Source: Diplonema japonicum (lineage: Eukaryota; Euglenozoa; Diplonemea; Diplonemida; Diplonemidae). From it: a DNA stretch of 64,000 nucleotides. The stretch's first letter is position 1. The number at the start of each line of letters is the position of its first letter. The notes beneath the pieces were generated by a model. That model was not told the origin of the DNA. It ran no database searches and saw nothing but the letters and a program-made list of their open reading frames with translations. The translations under genes and the position numbers were made by a program. Below are positions 51,137 to 60,026 of this stretch, one piece after another. The stretch is from contig OZ025702.1 of NCBI GenBank assembly GCA_964019335.1, positions 1 to 64,000 of the forward strand, read 5' to 3'.

Positions 51137-54121
51137 ATGGCGGGCTCATCGGGATGGGCACAAATGTCGGGGACAGAACAGGAGGTCTTTGCCGAGATCA
51201 ACGTGGCCCGCACACAGCCGAAGATATTCGCAGGGTTCATCGAAGAGGAGAGCAAGCTGATCAAGAATAACAAACTGTACCGAAAGGGTGAAGAGGTGCC
51301 TACTGTTCTCAAAGAGGGCATGCAAGCTTATAAGGAGGCCATTTCAGCATTGTCTGCACAGCCTCCCCTTCCCGCACTTCAAACCACCCCGCTTGGTATG
51401 GTAAAGGCGGCGAAGGATCATGCCCGAGACCTGGCGCCGGGAAAAACAGGGCACACTGGGTCCGACGGGAGCACACCTGGCGACCGAATGAACAGACATG
51501 GTAGTTGGGAAGGGAAATATTGTGAGAATATCAGCTTTGGATCTAGTAAGCCACGCGACATAGTGATCTCCTTGCTGGTCGATGATGGCGTGGCGGGGAG
51601 AGGACACAGGAAGAACATGCTCACACCCGAGCTGCGAGTCTGTGGTGTTGCCTTCGGCAAACACGCGACATACGGGTGTTGCTGTGTCCAGACATATGCT
51701 GCGGGGTATACGGAAAAGGGTGCACCTAGCGGGAGGGCACGAGCAGCCCCTCATGCACTGGCCACAAGGAACGAGCCTGTTCCGCATGGCTCCAGCGCGC
51801 TGTCAGATGCTTTAAAGGTGCAGAAGCAACGACGGAAAGCTAAGGAAGTAGAGAACAATGGCGTTGCAGCAGGGCACCAGTTCGCGCACCGGCCTCTACC
51901 AGCTGAGAGGCCGCAACAGGACAAGCGTCTTGCTCCGTACTACAACAACACACCGTTGCAGCAGCCGCGGCACACGTACACCCACATGCCGCAGGGACGT
52001 GGTTATGAAAGAGCACCTGGTGTGCCATGGTACACGACGGCACAGCCGCATCGTCCTCCAGAAGCACGGCAGTCTCCAATACGAAGGGTGCCTAGCGTGC
52101 CACCGACGTCACTCCAGCAGGGGAAGCGCATCAGGGTGCGTGGCCTCACCAACGACACCACTTTCAACGGCAGAACAGGGACCGTTGTTCAACCTGTGCA
52201 CGAGCTGGGGGCCTGGCGTGTTTTTCTCGATGGTGAGAACAGCACTCGTCTGATGCTGCCACAGAACATAGAGAACATTTCTGGCGAGGGCGCACCGCCG
52301 CAGCGACACGAAGCGCAGCACCAACAACCAAGTCGTTTTGATCTACCTGACTCTGAGCTTGTCAACAAGAAGGTCACTGAGATCTTAAACACAACGAAGT
52401 TGAAACTGAACAGAGATGAACAAGAGGCGCCCCATGTTTCCCCTGCTCGACAGGAAGAAGAACCCGTCACACCGCAAGTGATCGCACCCAACAACACCTT
52501 CAACTCTCCTGTTGTGTTAGAGCCCGAGGGTGAACCCTTCCCATTCAGCCAGCCGCAAGACTCTTTGGCGCAAAAACTGGAGGACGCACAAACTGAATTG
52601 CACGAAGCTGCAGCAAGGGAAGCAAGGCTGAAGCAAGAACTCGAAGCTTTGAAAGGGGCGCAGGCGAATAAGTTATACCCGGCTTTTGATGTGTTGCAAC
52701 CACACCCGACACCTGTCTCGCCTAAGCCTTTGGAACACGATGCACAGCATTCTTTTTCTAATTTGATGGAACCCTCGCAGCAACCATTCAGCGAACCGCA
52801 AGCCGAGCCTCAAGTGAGTCCTATACCACACTCTAATACCTTTGTGTCTTCTCTTCCTCCTTCGGCGCTCCTGCAGGTGCCATCTTACGTCGTGCCGCAG
52901 GCAGACTCACAGCCCCAGATCCCGTCAGAACCGATTGCATACCGAGACTCTGTACCACGAGCTATCGCTCCGTCTGTGGACCTTGTGTCTGTGTCGCACC
53001 CTGGGCCTGGGCAGCAGTCTGCGCCGGCCGTTGCTCCATCAACATCGCAGCCGATTTATCAGCCACCCAACCCTCACACCACGCCACAACAGGATCCAGC
53101 CAGTCAACTGCGCTCTGAATCGATTCCTGAAGCAGTGCCACAGCACTTGATTTCCCGCCGCGACACTTTGCCCTCTCCAGCAGTTGACACTGTGCAGCCC
53201 AACCTGCCCCTGTCTGGAATGGGCACCATGAAACCGCTGAGTCAGCCTCTGCGACCCTTGTCGCCCGTGCCCGCCGCTATCACAAAAGTGCCTCCTGCTG
53301 ATAATATCAGTGGCGTGGAAAAGCCTATTAACGAATACGTGTCTCTAGTTATACCGCATATCTCCCAGAAGGTCGTCCTGAGCTGTGGTGGGCTGTACCA
53401 GGACCTTGCGGGTGCTTATGTTCTGCAGGAAGATCGGGTTAACGGACGGCCCTTGTGGATGCAGGTGGAAGGACCGGGGTACCTGTTCTGCAGCCAAGCT
53501 GGTGTGTGGACGGTGACAGATGAGAGAGGGAACATGGGGCTAGGAGCAGGATATATCGCTGCTAAGGTGACGGTCGATGCGGGGAAAATGCCATCTGCCC
53601 TCTGGAGGGGGGAATGGAGGCAGCTAGGTGAGGACGGGCAGTGGGAGGAGTGCAGAGACGTGTTCGTGTCATCAGTGCCCGCTGCATATGTGAGGAATGT
53701 GGCAGCAAATGCACGAGCTCGTGTTCAAGCTGTTTTTGGGGAACGAGCGATACCAGTCAGCGACAGCAACGATGTCGTCTCGTCACGCACTGCAGGAGGC
53801 CTGTCTGTGACTGTTGTACTTGAACCTGCGCAGACGAGGCCTTTAGTGCACGGGTACGTCAGGTATGCAGAGCAAACAAAACTACAGCCACACAGTGACG
53901 CACCCATCGTGTCTAGCTATGCCAGCATGGAACCTGTGGCACACAAAGCATCAAGCAAGCACCACCCAAGGGTAGCCGAGACCTTCCCGCAATGGGACGA
54001 CATCGGCAGACACCGCAGTGTGCAGGAGCGCAAGATCGAAGAGCTTCGAAAACAAGAAGCCGAACAGCATGTGTCCGAAGCCGCCAAGTGGCGCCACCTG
54101 AACGATCCCCAAACTAGTTAG
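51137..54121 (+). CDS. CAP (SCP/PR-1) domain protein with long disordered tail
   Basis: A 994-residue protein without a signal peptide. Residues ~10-195 form a CAP domain: QEVFAEINVARTQPKIFAGF, GHTGSDGSTPGDR, YCENISFG and GHRKNMLTP supply the usual His-Glu-Glu/Asp-His set. Most CAP proteins are secreted; this one appears intracellular, like some protist and plant-type members. A small SH3-like segment (GKRIRVRGL...NGRTGTVV) lies at ~328-375, then a Pro/Gln/Ser-rich linker with a short coiled coil (~474-512). A second globular part (~735-870; GLYQDLAGAYVL, NGRPLWMQVEG) resembles a small G-Y-N-G-R-P-W beta repeat. A possible 33-nt in-frame intron (53863-53895, GTATG..CACAG) may or may not be removed. 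ATG is 10 nt after CGACAG. Confidence 0.8.
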   Translation: MAGSSGWAQMSGTEQEVFAEINVARTQPKIFAGFIEEESKLIKNNKLYRKGEEVPTVLKEGMQAYKEAISALSAQPPLPALQTTPLGMVKAAKDHARDLAPGKTGHTGSDGSTPGDRMNRHGSWEGKYCENISFGSSKPRDIVISLLVDDGVAGRGHRKNMLTPELRVCGVAFGKHATYGCCCVQTYAAGYTEKGAPSGRARAAPHALATRNEPVPHGSSALSDALKVQKQRRKAKEVENNGVAAGHQFAHRPLPAERPQQDKRLAPYYNNTPLQQPRHTYTHMPQGRGYERAPGVPWYTTAQPHRPPEARQSPIRRVPSVPPTSLQQGKRIRVRGLTNDTTFNGRTGTVVQPVHELGAWRVFLDGENSTRLMLPQNIENISGEGAPPQRHEAQHQQPSRFDLPDSELVNKKVTEILNTTKLKLNRDEQEAPHVSPARQEEEPVTPQVIAPNNTFNSPVVLEPEGEPFPFSQPQDSLAQKLEDAQTELHEAAAREARLKQELEALKGAQANKLYPAFDVLQPHPTPVSPKPLEHDAQHSFSNLMEPSQQPFSEPQAEPQVSPIPHSNTFVSSLPPSALLQVPSYVVPQADSQPQIPSEPIAYRDSVPRAIAPSVDLVSVSHPGPGQQSAPAVAPSTSQPIYQPPNPHTTPQQDPASQLRSESIPEAVPQHLISRRDTLPSPAVDTVQPNLPLSGMGTMKPLSQPLRPLSPVPAAITKVPPADNISGVEKPINEYVSLVIPHISQKVVLSCGGLYQDLAGAYVLQEDRVNGRPLWMQVEGPGYLFCSQAGVWTVTDERGNMGLGAGYIAAKVTVDAGKMPSALWRGEWRQLGEDGQWEECRDVFVSSVPAAYVRNVAANARARVQAVFGERAIPVSDSNDVVSSRTAGGLSVTVVLEPAQTRPLVHGYVRYAEQTKLQPHSDAPIVSSYASMEPVAHKASSKHHPRVAETFPQWDDIGRHRSVQERKIEELRKQEAEQHVSEAAKWRHLNDPQTS

Positions 54122-54244
54122 AGCCTTGTGTCTTCTTTGTATCTTAACTTGTTCAGAACATTTCCCCTACCTTCTTACTGTTCGTTGTCGAGGAAACGTC
54201 TTATGTAGATTCATAAAAGGAAGAGAGAGAAAAAAAAGGAAAAA

Positions 54245-54784
54245 ATGGCACGTGGCAGAGGTGGCAGTGAGGAGAAGGGAAGGGGTGGGCAGTCGGGTGG
54301 TAGGGGTGGGGTGGCGAAGGAAACCGCAGTGGCGAACGGGAGGGGAGGGACGGTGAGCGGGAGGGGTGGTGCTACGGAGGCGAGGGGGGGAGGAGGGAAT
54401 TCAAAAGTGGCAGTGACCGTAGCTGTTGCAAAGGAAGAGCAGGGAAGAAAGAAGAAGGAAGAGAAGCAAAAGCAAAACCAGAGCGAAGAACAGCCCGCAA
54501 CGACTGGCAGGGGCGGAAGGGGCGGCAGGGGCGCTGCACCCGCAGGGGGAAGAGGAGGCAAAGCGACTGTAGCCCCTGAACCTACACCTGTCGCTGCAAG
54601 CGGCGGACGAGGACAACAGAACGGGAGGGGCGGCGCCACTGCACAGCGAGGCGGCAGGGGGAACACCGCACCTGCCCCCGCCCAGAGCGGGAGGGGTGGT
54701 GCGCAACCCACAAGAGGCGGAAGGTATGCGAAAAAAAGAGAAAAAAAAAAAGAAAGCAAACCCAACAGGGGCGCAAAACAGTAG
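54245..54784 (+). CDS. RGG-box protein, probable RNA-binding
   Basis: A 179-residue very basic protein in which RGG/GRGG units occur throughout, in two blocks (1-57 and ~90-165) separated by a Lys/Gln/Glu helix segment (KEEQGRKKKEEKQKQNQ). RGG boxes bind RNA and are arginine-methylated; no RRM or other folded domain is present, so it may be an auxiliary nucleolar or ribonucleoprotein factor (inference). Composition is low complexity, but the frame is uninterrupted and the codons are not a simple repeat, which favours a real gene. The leader before the ATG is purine-rich, unlike other genes, with the nearest AG at 54237-54238. Long Pro-rich frames on the opposite strand are its antisense. Confidence 0.65.
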   Translation: MARGRGGSEEKGRGGQSGGRGGVAKETAVANGRGGTVSGRGGATEARGGGGNSKVAVTVAVAKEEQGRKKKEEKQKQNQSEEQPATTGRGGRGGRGAAPAGGRGGKATVAPEPTPVAASGGRGQQNGRGGATAQRGGRGNTAPAPAQSGRGGAQPTRGGRYAKKREKKKESKPNRGAKQ

Positions 54785-55534
54785 TGTCCAGACAAACTAT
54801 GAGAGATCAGACCAAGGGAGGGACGGGGTAGCTTCGATGCAAGACAGTGTCTTACCAAAAAAAGGAAGAAAAAAAGAAGAAAAAAAACGAAAATGAAAAC
54901 AAACGGGAATCCAGGAAAACAAAAAAATGAAAATAAGTTAAAAAAAAATATATATATATATGTATTGCCTTAGAGCGGGATTTTTTGGATCGGAACGAAA
55001 CGACAAAAACCAGAAAAAAGAAAAAAAAAACAGTGCTGTGCAGTGAATGTGGTACCTTAACCCCCGTTTCAAACGATTTCCCTAAGAACGGAAGGGGGAA
55101 GGTGAAGGAAGAAAAAAAGGGAGGAGGGGGGGGGGGGGGGGGGGGTGGCCACCAGCTACACACGTTCTTAAATTATCTCTTTTTTTTCTCTTACTCCCTC
55201 ACTTTTTTTCCCTCCCCTCTCCCCCTCCTATTCCCTCTAAAAAGAAAAAAAAAACACATGCAGAGTGTGGTATTCGGGCTTTTTTTTTAAAAAAAAAATA
55301 TTAACACTTCTCTTAAGGGGTACTTAGTCTCTCGCTTTACTCTTAGACCTAACCACTGGCAGTCACGTCCAAGACGGCAGCCATCACAATGCGTGGCTAG
55401 CCGTCTGTGGTTGACCGAGAGGTGCTTCGCGACGCATGCTTAGTGTTCCCTTTGCTCCTTTTTCTTACACTCCTGTTTCTTTTTTTTATTCAGTTTTCGT
55501 CTCGAAACTCTCTTGCACGACACCCTAGGCACGC
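54785..55534. other. Intergenic spacer with homopolymers
   Basis: 750 bp. Contains A-rich stretches, a (TA)n microsatellite near 54948-54961, a 20-nt poly(G) run at 55126-55145 preceded by GGAGGA, an A/T palindrome near 55280-55300, and a T-rich tract leading to the acceptor CCCTAG at 55523-55528. No gene seen. Confidence 0.6.
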
Positions 55535-58021
55535 ATGGAGGAGGTCAGAAGGAACAGATGCTCCTTCGACCCGGAGGAGCACACCAGCCTCAAGCCAGCA
55601 AGGGTGCCTGTGTCTTTCACGATGAGAAGCTGTGTAAGGAGGGAATCAGAGATGGCCGAGGGCAACGGTGTAGGTGGGCCCACCCCAGCAGCAACACCCT
55701 GTGGTTCCCGCAGTGGTACAGAGATATCAGCCGGGTCGCCCAGACCTTCACGTAGCACGACACCTCACCAGCCGGAGGGCGCGGGCTTTCTCCCGCTACC
55801 TAGATACGCCCAAGTGGACAGGAACGACAGGAACAGACGTGACTCGGTACCCATGGCTGTCGAGGATTATGTCCCTTATGAACCCCCAGCACACACCCCC
55901 GCTCCCGCCCCCGCGCACACCCCCACTGAGGTGCTTGAAGTCAAGCACGGTGCGCTGGTTGATCCCCGCCCAATGCAGAAACCTTCCTACACTACGGTCA
56001 TTCCTAAGCCGCGCTCTGCGTGTTCGTTTGCAAGCACGCCCACCACGTACTATGCAGAAGAACTCATGTCCCCACACCCCTCAAGGAAGTACTCCATCGA
56101 ACGTGAGGACACTGCAGACTGCACGTCGGAGCTGCCGCCGCCCACCAGCCAGACGAGTAAGTCTTTTTCGCAGCGCCTTTCTGAGCACCTGCACGGCGAC
56201 GAAGCATTCCAGCAAAGGCTGCCCGAGCCGAGCCCCACGTACCTGCATGTGCTGGCCAAACCTGAAGAACAAAATTACACAGAAACTGTTGGCCGTAGTG
56301 AGTCTAAGAGCAGCTCATCCTCGTATGAGTCAAAACCACTTCTCAGCCAGTCTGAACGCAACCTGCCCGTGACACCAAGGACCGAGGCAGCACCGAGCCA
56401 GACCCGTACTACGGGCGGCTCTTCTAGTTGTCCACCTGAAGAGAGCCAACAAGGGGGTTCGGACATTACGCAACACAAGTACTTGCATCATCTTGGAAAC
56501 GGCCAACATGTGCAAGACTCCCCACGTTCGCAACACCAATCACAATCACAATCACAATCACAACTGCAACACCAACCACAACGTCCAGAATACCGACAAG
56601 CACTGCCACAGCAGGACCCCTGCTGCTCGGTGGGATGGAAGCCAGCATCTCAACAGCCTGTTAGTGTCGTGCAAGTACAGCAAGAACTGCACCCAGCACC
56701 TCAACATCCGGTCCAACAAACGCAGCAAGATCAACAGACGATGGGTTTTGGCATTGGGCAAGTGCACTTCCCGGGGCAACAATCAGAAGCACAACTTATT
56801 CAGCAAGGTCATATGGGAGGTGACGGCTTGCAAAGACAGCAACCTATTCTGCGTCAGCAGCAACACCCGCAACTGGTGCGCCAAGAGCCAACACCAACAG
56901 TCATACGTGGGCACTTGGGACAGCAGCAACCTTGGCATTCAGAGCAACAGCTTGCACAACATACCAAGCCGCAGGGCATGCAGTTAAACCACCCGCGACA
57001 GGAGCTCCCCCCACCAGTCCACATCCCCATTGCAATTCCCTTAAGGGACATATCTGACATCGCCACCCTCCACCCCTACGCCACGCCCCCTTATGGGCAT
57101 TGCTCGCCGTCGCAAACTGTGAACCCGCAACATGCGGTTGCCTGTGTGGCTGCGTCCCCAGCGCCTGCCAGACGGCATTGGTCCGTGCCGCAGTTGCAAT
57201 CCCGACCTGGAGAAGACCCCCCTGCACCCATCGACAAACCCCTGCCTGCACAGCTCATGCCACAAGACTCGAAGGAGACTTGTAATGAAGATGTTAAAAA
57301 GGTAGTTAACTCTGGACGGTCAACACAGACACCCACAGTAGTGAAAGTGGTGCCGGAAGGTTCTCAGACCGAAGTTAGTTTCACTCAGGACAGTGAGCCG
57401 ATGCAACTGTTCGCTGAGCCAGAGACACCGACGCGCGTAGGGTCGACCACGGCTACGCCTGCCCCGCAGCTAAGCACACCAGCTGGATTGGCGGAAACGC
57501 CAGTGGTGCCTTCCGAAAATAGAAAGAGTGTGGGTGCAGGACCTCCCGGGGGCCCTGGTATGGGCGTGACTTATAAAGAAGGTGCCCCATGCAGTACTCA
57601 CAGGGTGAGCCCACAGGAGAGTATTGAGGTTGTGGAGAAGATGGAGAGTGAAGCGAAGCTACTTGTCAACTATGGTGACCAGCATGTTGACGATGGCGAG
57701 ATGGAACAGGCCAAATGTGCCTACGAGCACGCCTTAAGGATTCTCGTGGAGATGCTGGAAAAATGTGCTTCACTGTGGCGTGTGCTCGACAACTCACAGG
57801 CCTGTCTTCCGTATGTTCGCAGATGTGTCTGCATGTGTGATGCTGTCCAGTCTCGCATTGGCGAGATCCCTGCCCGCACCCAGACATACCCCTGCGACCG
57901 CAGTCCAAAACCTTGTATTCGGACACCTTTTAGGTGCACTCAATGCGGCACGCCATCGGCAAAAGCTGCTAATTTTTGCCCTTCCTGTGGTTCCTCACTG
58001 CACGAGGTCCACTGCCCTTAG
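55535..58021 (+). CDS. Q-rich disordered protein with C-terminal zinc ribbon
   Basis: An 828-residue single-exon protein. Residues 1-320 are Pro/Ser/Thr-rich, and ~325-490 is strongly Gln-rich (a SQSQSQSQ run at about 330-337). The C-terminus is folded: ~702-780 forms a helical hairpin (EAKLLVNYGDQHVDDGEMEQ, AKCAYEHALRILVEMLEKC) resembling a single TPR or MIT-like unit, followed by a zinc ribbon CTQCG...CPSCG at ~801-818. The combination suggests an adaptor that recruits partners through its tail (inference). No targeting signal. The ATG is 6 nt after CCCTAG. Several in-frame Met follow (residues 30, 40), so a shorter start is possible. Confidence 0.75.
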   Translation: MEEVRRNRCSFDPEEHTSLKPARVPVSFTMRSCVRRESEMAEGNGVGGPTPAATPCGSRSGTEISAGSPRPSRSTTPHQPEGAGFLPLPRYAQVDRNDRNRRDSVPMAVEDYVPYEPPAHTPAPAPAHTPTEVLEVKHGALVDPRPMQKPSYTTVIPKPRSACSFASTPTTYYAEELMSPHPSRKYSIEREDTADCTSELPPPTSQTSKSFSQRLSEHLHGDEAFQQRLPEPSPTYLHVLAKPEEQNYTETVGRSESKSSSSSYESKPLLSQSERNLPVTPRTEAAPSQTRTTGGSSSCPPEESQQGGSDITQHKYLHHLGNGQHVQDSPRSQHQSQSQSQSQLQHQPQRPEYRQALPQQDPCCSVGWKPASQQPVSVVQVQQELHPAPQHPVQQTQQDQQTMGFGIGQVHFPGQQSEAQLIQQGHMGGDGLQRQQPILRQQQHPQLVRQEPTPTVIRGHLGQQQPWHSEQQLAQHTKPQGMQLNHPRQELPPPVHIPIAIPLRDISDIATLHPYATPPYGHCSPSQTVNPQHAVACVAASPAPARRHWSVPQLQSRPGEDPPAPIDKPLPAQLMPQDSKETCNEDVKKVVNSGRSTQTPTVVKVVPEGSQTEVSFTQDSEPMQLFAEPETPTRVGSTTATPAPQLSTPAGLAETPVVPSENRKSVGAGPPGGPGMGVTYKEGAPCSTHRVSPQESIEVVEKMESEAKLLVNYGDQHVDDGEMEQAKCAYEHALRILVEMLEKCASLWRVLDNSQACLPYVRRCVCMCDAVQSRIGEIPARTQTYPCDRSPKPCIRTPFRCTQCGTPSAKAANFCPSCGSSLHEVHCP

Positions 58022-58103
58022 ATCGTATATTTATTTAGTAGACGGTAGATAGTTTGTTTCCTTTATACTATGTTAGTACGCACTGTTTTAAACCACTACA
58101 GGG

Positions 58104-59972
58104 ATGCTGAGGACGAGATGCCTTCTCGGGTACAACAGGCATGACAAAGCGATGTCAATCCTGACGGGGAGGGATTATGATATGAAGCCTTCGCCTTATC
58201 AGGTGGTAGGGCTCCTCACAGAGCTTGCAAGGGGGGGCTCGTCGAGGTGCTATGGGTGGAGCAGCTCGTGTAGCGAGGCACTGCAGTGGATATGCGAACT
58301 GATCCGTGGCTCGAACGGTGCTATGCAAGCAACGGGGGCTGAATGCGCTAAGCTAATGAAACAGATAAGCATCGTGCACGACAAGCTTGACCCTTCGGAA
58401 AAGGAGGCGACCATCACCGCCATTGTGCAGAGAGCGTCGCAAAAGCATATCAGAGAGCAGCTCAACATAACGGGCATGATTGAGCTAATCCACAGCACTG
58501 CGCGGTCGCACTTCAAAGACAAGGAGCTGTGCAAAGAGTTCCTTGACTCCATCATAAAGCAAACAAATAACGATTTAAGGAAACTACCTCCTGCGGAATT
58601 TGTAGCCTTATTCTACTCACTGCCTCGGCACGGCGTTATCGCCCACCCTGCAATGGACCACATCTTCGAAGTGGCAGCCTGCGACAAGGTAGTAAGCAAA
58701 TCCAATAGCTCCTCTGCATTCATGGTACTGAGCGCAGCGGCTGCCTTAGATGCACCGAATCTATGTGAGATGTGTGAAGCGTATGGAGATGTCATTAAGC
58801 GACCGGGTGTCAGTGCTAAAATGACCGAGTGGGAGGCCCGGCAGATAGGTGTTGTCTTTGCTCGCTTCAACCTCCTCCACGAGCCTGTAATCGGCAACGC
58901 CATCAGCTCCGCCATGCGGCATGAGAGGACGAAGCCCACCAATGAACTTGTTTATGGACTGGCCCATGAGCTAGTGGGCGTGCCAAATGACGTCGACATT
59001 GAAGCTAGAGCAACCTGCCGAGAGCTGCGGTTAATGGCAGCCACTGGCACACCCGTAAATCAGGTAATGAAGCTTGTGGATCAGGTTACAAGAGCTGATG
59101 TACTGGCGAGGCTGGAAAGCGAGGAGCTGTACTACTTGATGCACGCTGTCGCAAAGCGGAAAGATATCAACATCAACAGGGCTGTGGTACTGAGACTACA
59201 CGCACGCATTATCGAAAGTGGTTTGGTAGACAGCATCAAGTGGGGGCAACACGTGGCGGGACTGATGGCGAGCATTGCAGTGTTGTACAACACAAGATTA
59301 TACAAAGAGATGGGCGTGGAGATGCTAGACGTGCTGAGCTCACGGCTAGTGCATCGCGACGTCCAGCATGCCAGAGCGGTGCATCATCACTGCGGTGCTA
59401 TGTGGGCCATGGGCACTATGCGGTGCAAGCCTGATCTGGTGGAACGTGTAATCGAGAACATGATGAAGAAGGGCGAGAAAGAAGATTTCCCGATAAGGAT
59501 CGTAGGTCCTGTGATGTGGTCTGCTGCTCGTGTTAGGCTGAGCAACAACGTTCATGTCGAGAAGCTGATGGCATGTCTCACGCAGAAGAACATGCGGGGA
59601 CAGATATCGAACAAGATGCTTAGTCTGGTGCTGTGGTCTGCCGCTAGACTCAAAGCACCGGAGGCGATACTGGTAGCCCTTGTGGAAGAGTGTCTCGAGC
59701 TGCGCATCCCCGAGACAGGCTCGCCACAAACCATCTCGATGGCTTTCTTCGCCGTGCAGCTCACGGGCATCAAACACGAGCCTTTCTTGGACCGTCTGTG
59801 CGAGCGTCTGGTAACCGATACCACCGTTTCTGATCACTTTGTGAAGATCAACAACCGCCCGAAGGAAATTTTTAAAGTTTTCCTCTCCATGCGATATCAC
59901 AACCCGAAGTTCTTGCGTTGGATGCGCGCACTAGTTACGGGCTACCAAACGTCACGAGCAACTGATGCCTAG
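58104..59972 (+). CDS. Helical-repeat protein, probably mitochondrial RNA factor
   Basis: A 622-residue single-exon protein. The first ~20 residues (MLRTRCLLGYNRHDKAMS) are Arg-rich, hydrophobic and free of acids, as in mitochondrial targeting peptides. The rest is a solenoid of helical pairs of about 35-40 residues with motifs such as PPAEFVALFYSLPRHG, VMWSAARVRL and SLVLWSAARLKAPE. This is the style of FASTK/RAP and octotricopeptide-like proteins, which bind organellar RNA (family knowledge, assigned by eye). No C-terminal RAP domain was found. Such factors are numerous in lineages with heavy mitochondrial RNA processing. ATG is 2 nt after the acceptor ACTACAG. Confidence 0.7.
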   Translation: MLRTRCLLGYNRHDKAMSILTGRDYDMKPSPYQVVGLLTELARGGSSRCYGWSSSCSEALQWICELIRGSNGAMQATGAECAKLMKQISIVHDKLDPSEKEATITAIVQRASQKHIREQLNITGMIELIHSTARSHFKDKELCKEFLDSIIKQTNNDLRKLPPAEFVALFYSLPRHGVIAHPAMDHIFEVAACDKVVSKSNSSSAFMVLSAAAALDAPNLCEMCEAYGDVIKRPGVSAKMTEWEARQIGVVFARFNLLHEPVIGNAISSAMRHERTKPTNELVYGLAHELVGVPNDVDIEARATCRELRLMAATGTPVNQVMKLVDQVTRADVLARLESEELYYLMHAVAKRKDININRAVVLRLHARIIESGLVDSIKWGQHVAGLMASIAVLYNTRLYKEMGVEMLDVLSSRLVHRDVQHARAVHHHCGAMWAMGTMRCKPDLVERVIENMMKKGEKEDFPIRIVGPVMWSAARVRLSNNVHVEKLMACLTQKNMRGQISNKMLSLVLWSAARLKAPEAILVALVEECLELRIPETGSPQTISMAFFAVQLTGIKHEPFLDRLCERLVTDTTVSDHFVKINNRPKEIFKVFLSMRYHNPKFLRWMRALVTGYQTSRATDA

Positions 59973-60026
59973 TCTAGTTTTAGCGGAGTGATTTAATTGC
60001 TTGACGTGTACACTTATCACAGGCAC

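Noticed and set aside
54211-54858. 215-codon Pro-rich frame on the - strand
   Set aside because: It is the antisense of the RGG-box gene; Pro/Ala/Leu content follows directly from GGN/CGN codons, and no acceptor precedes its start.
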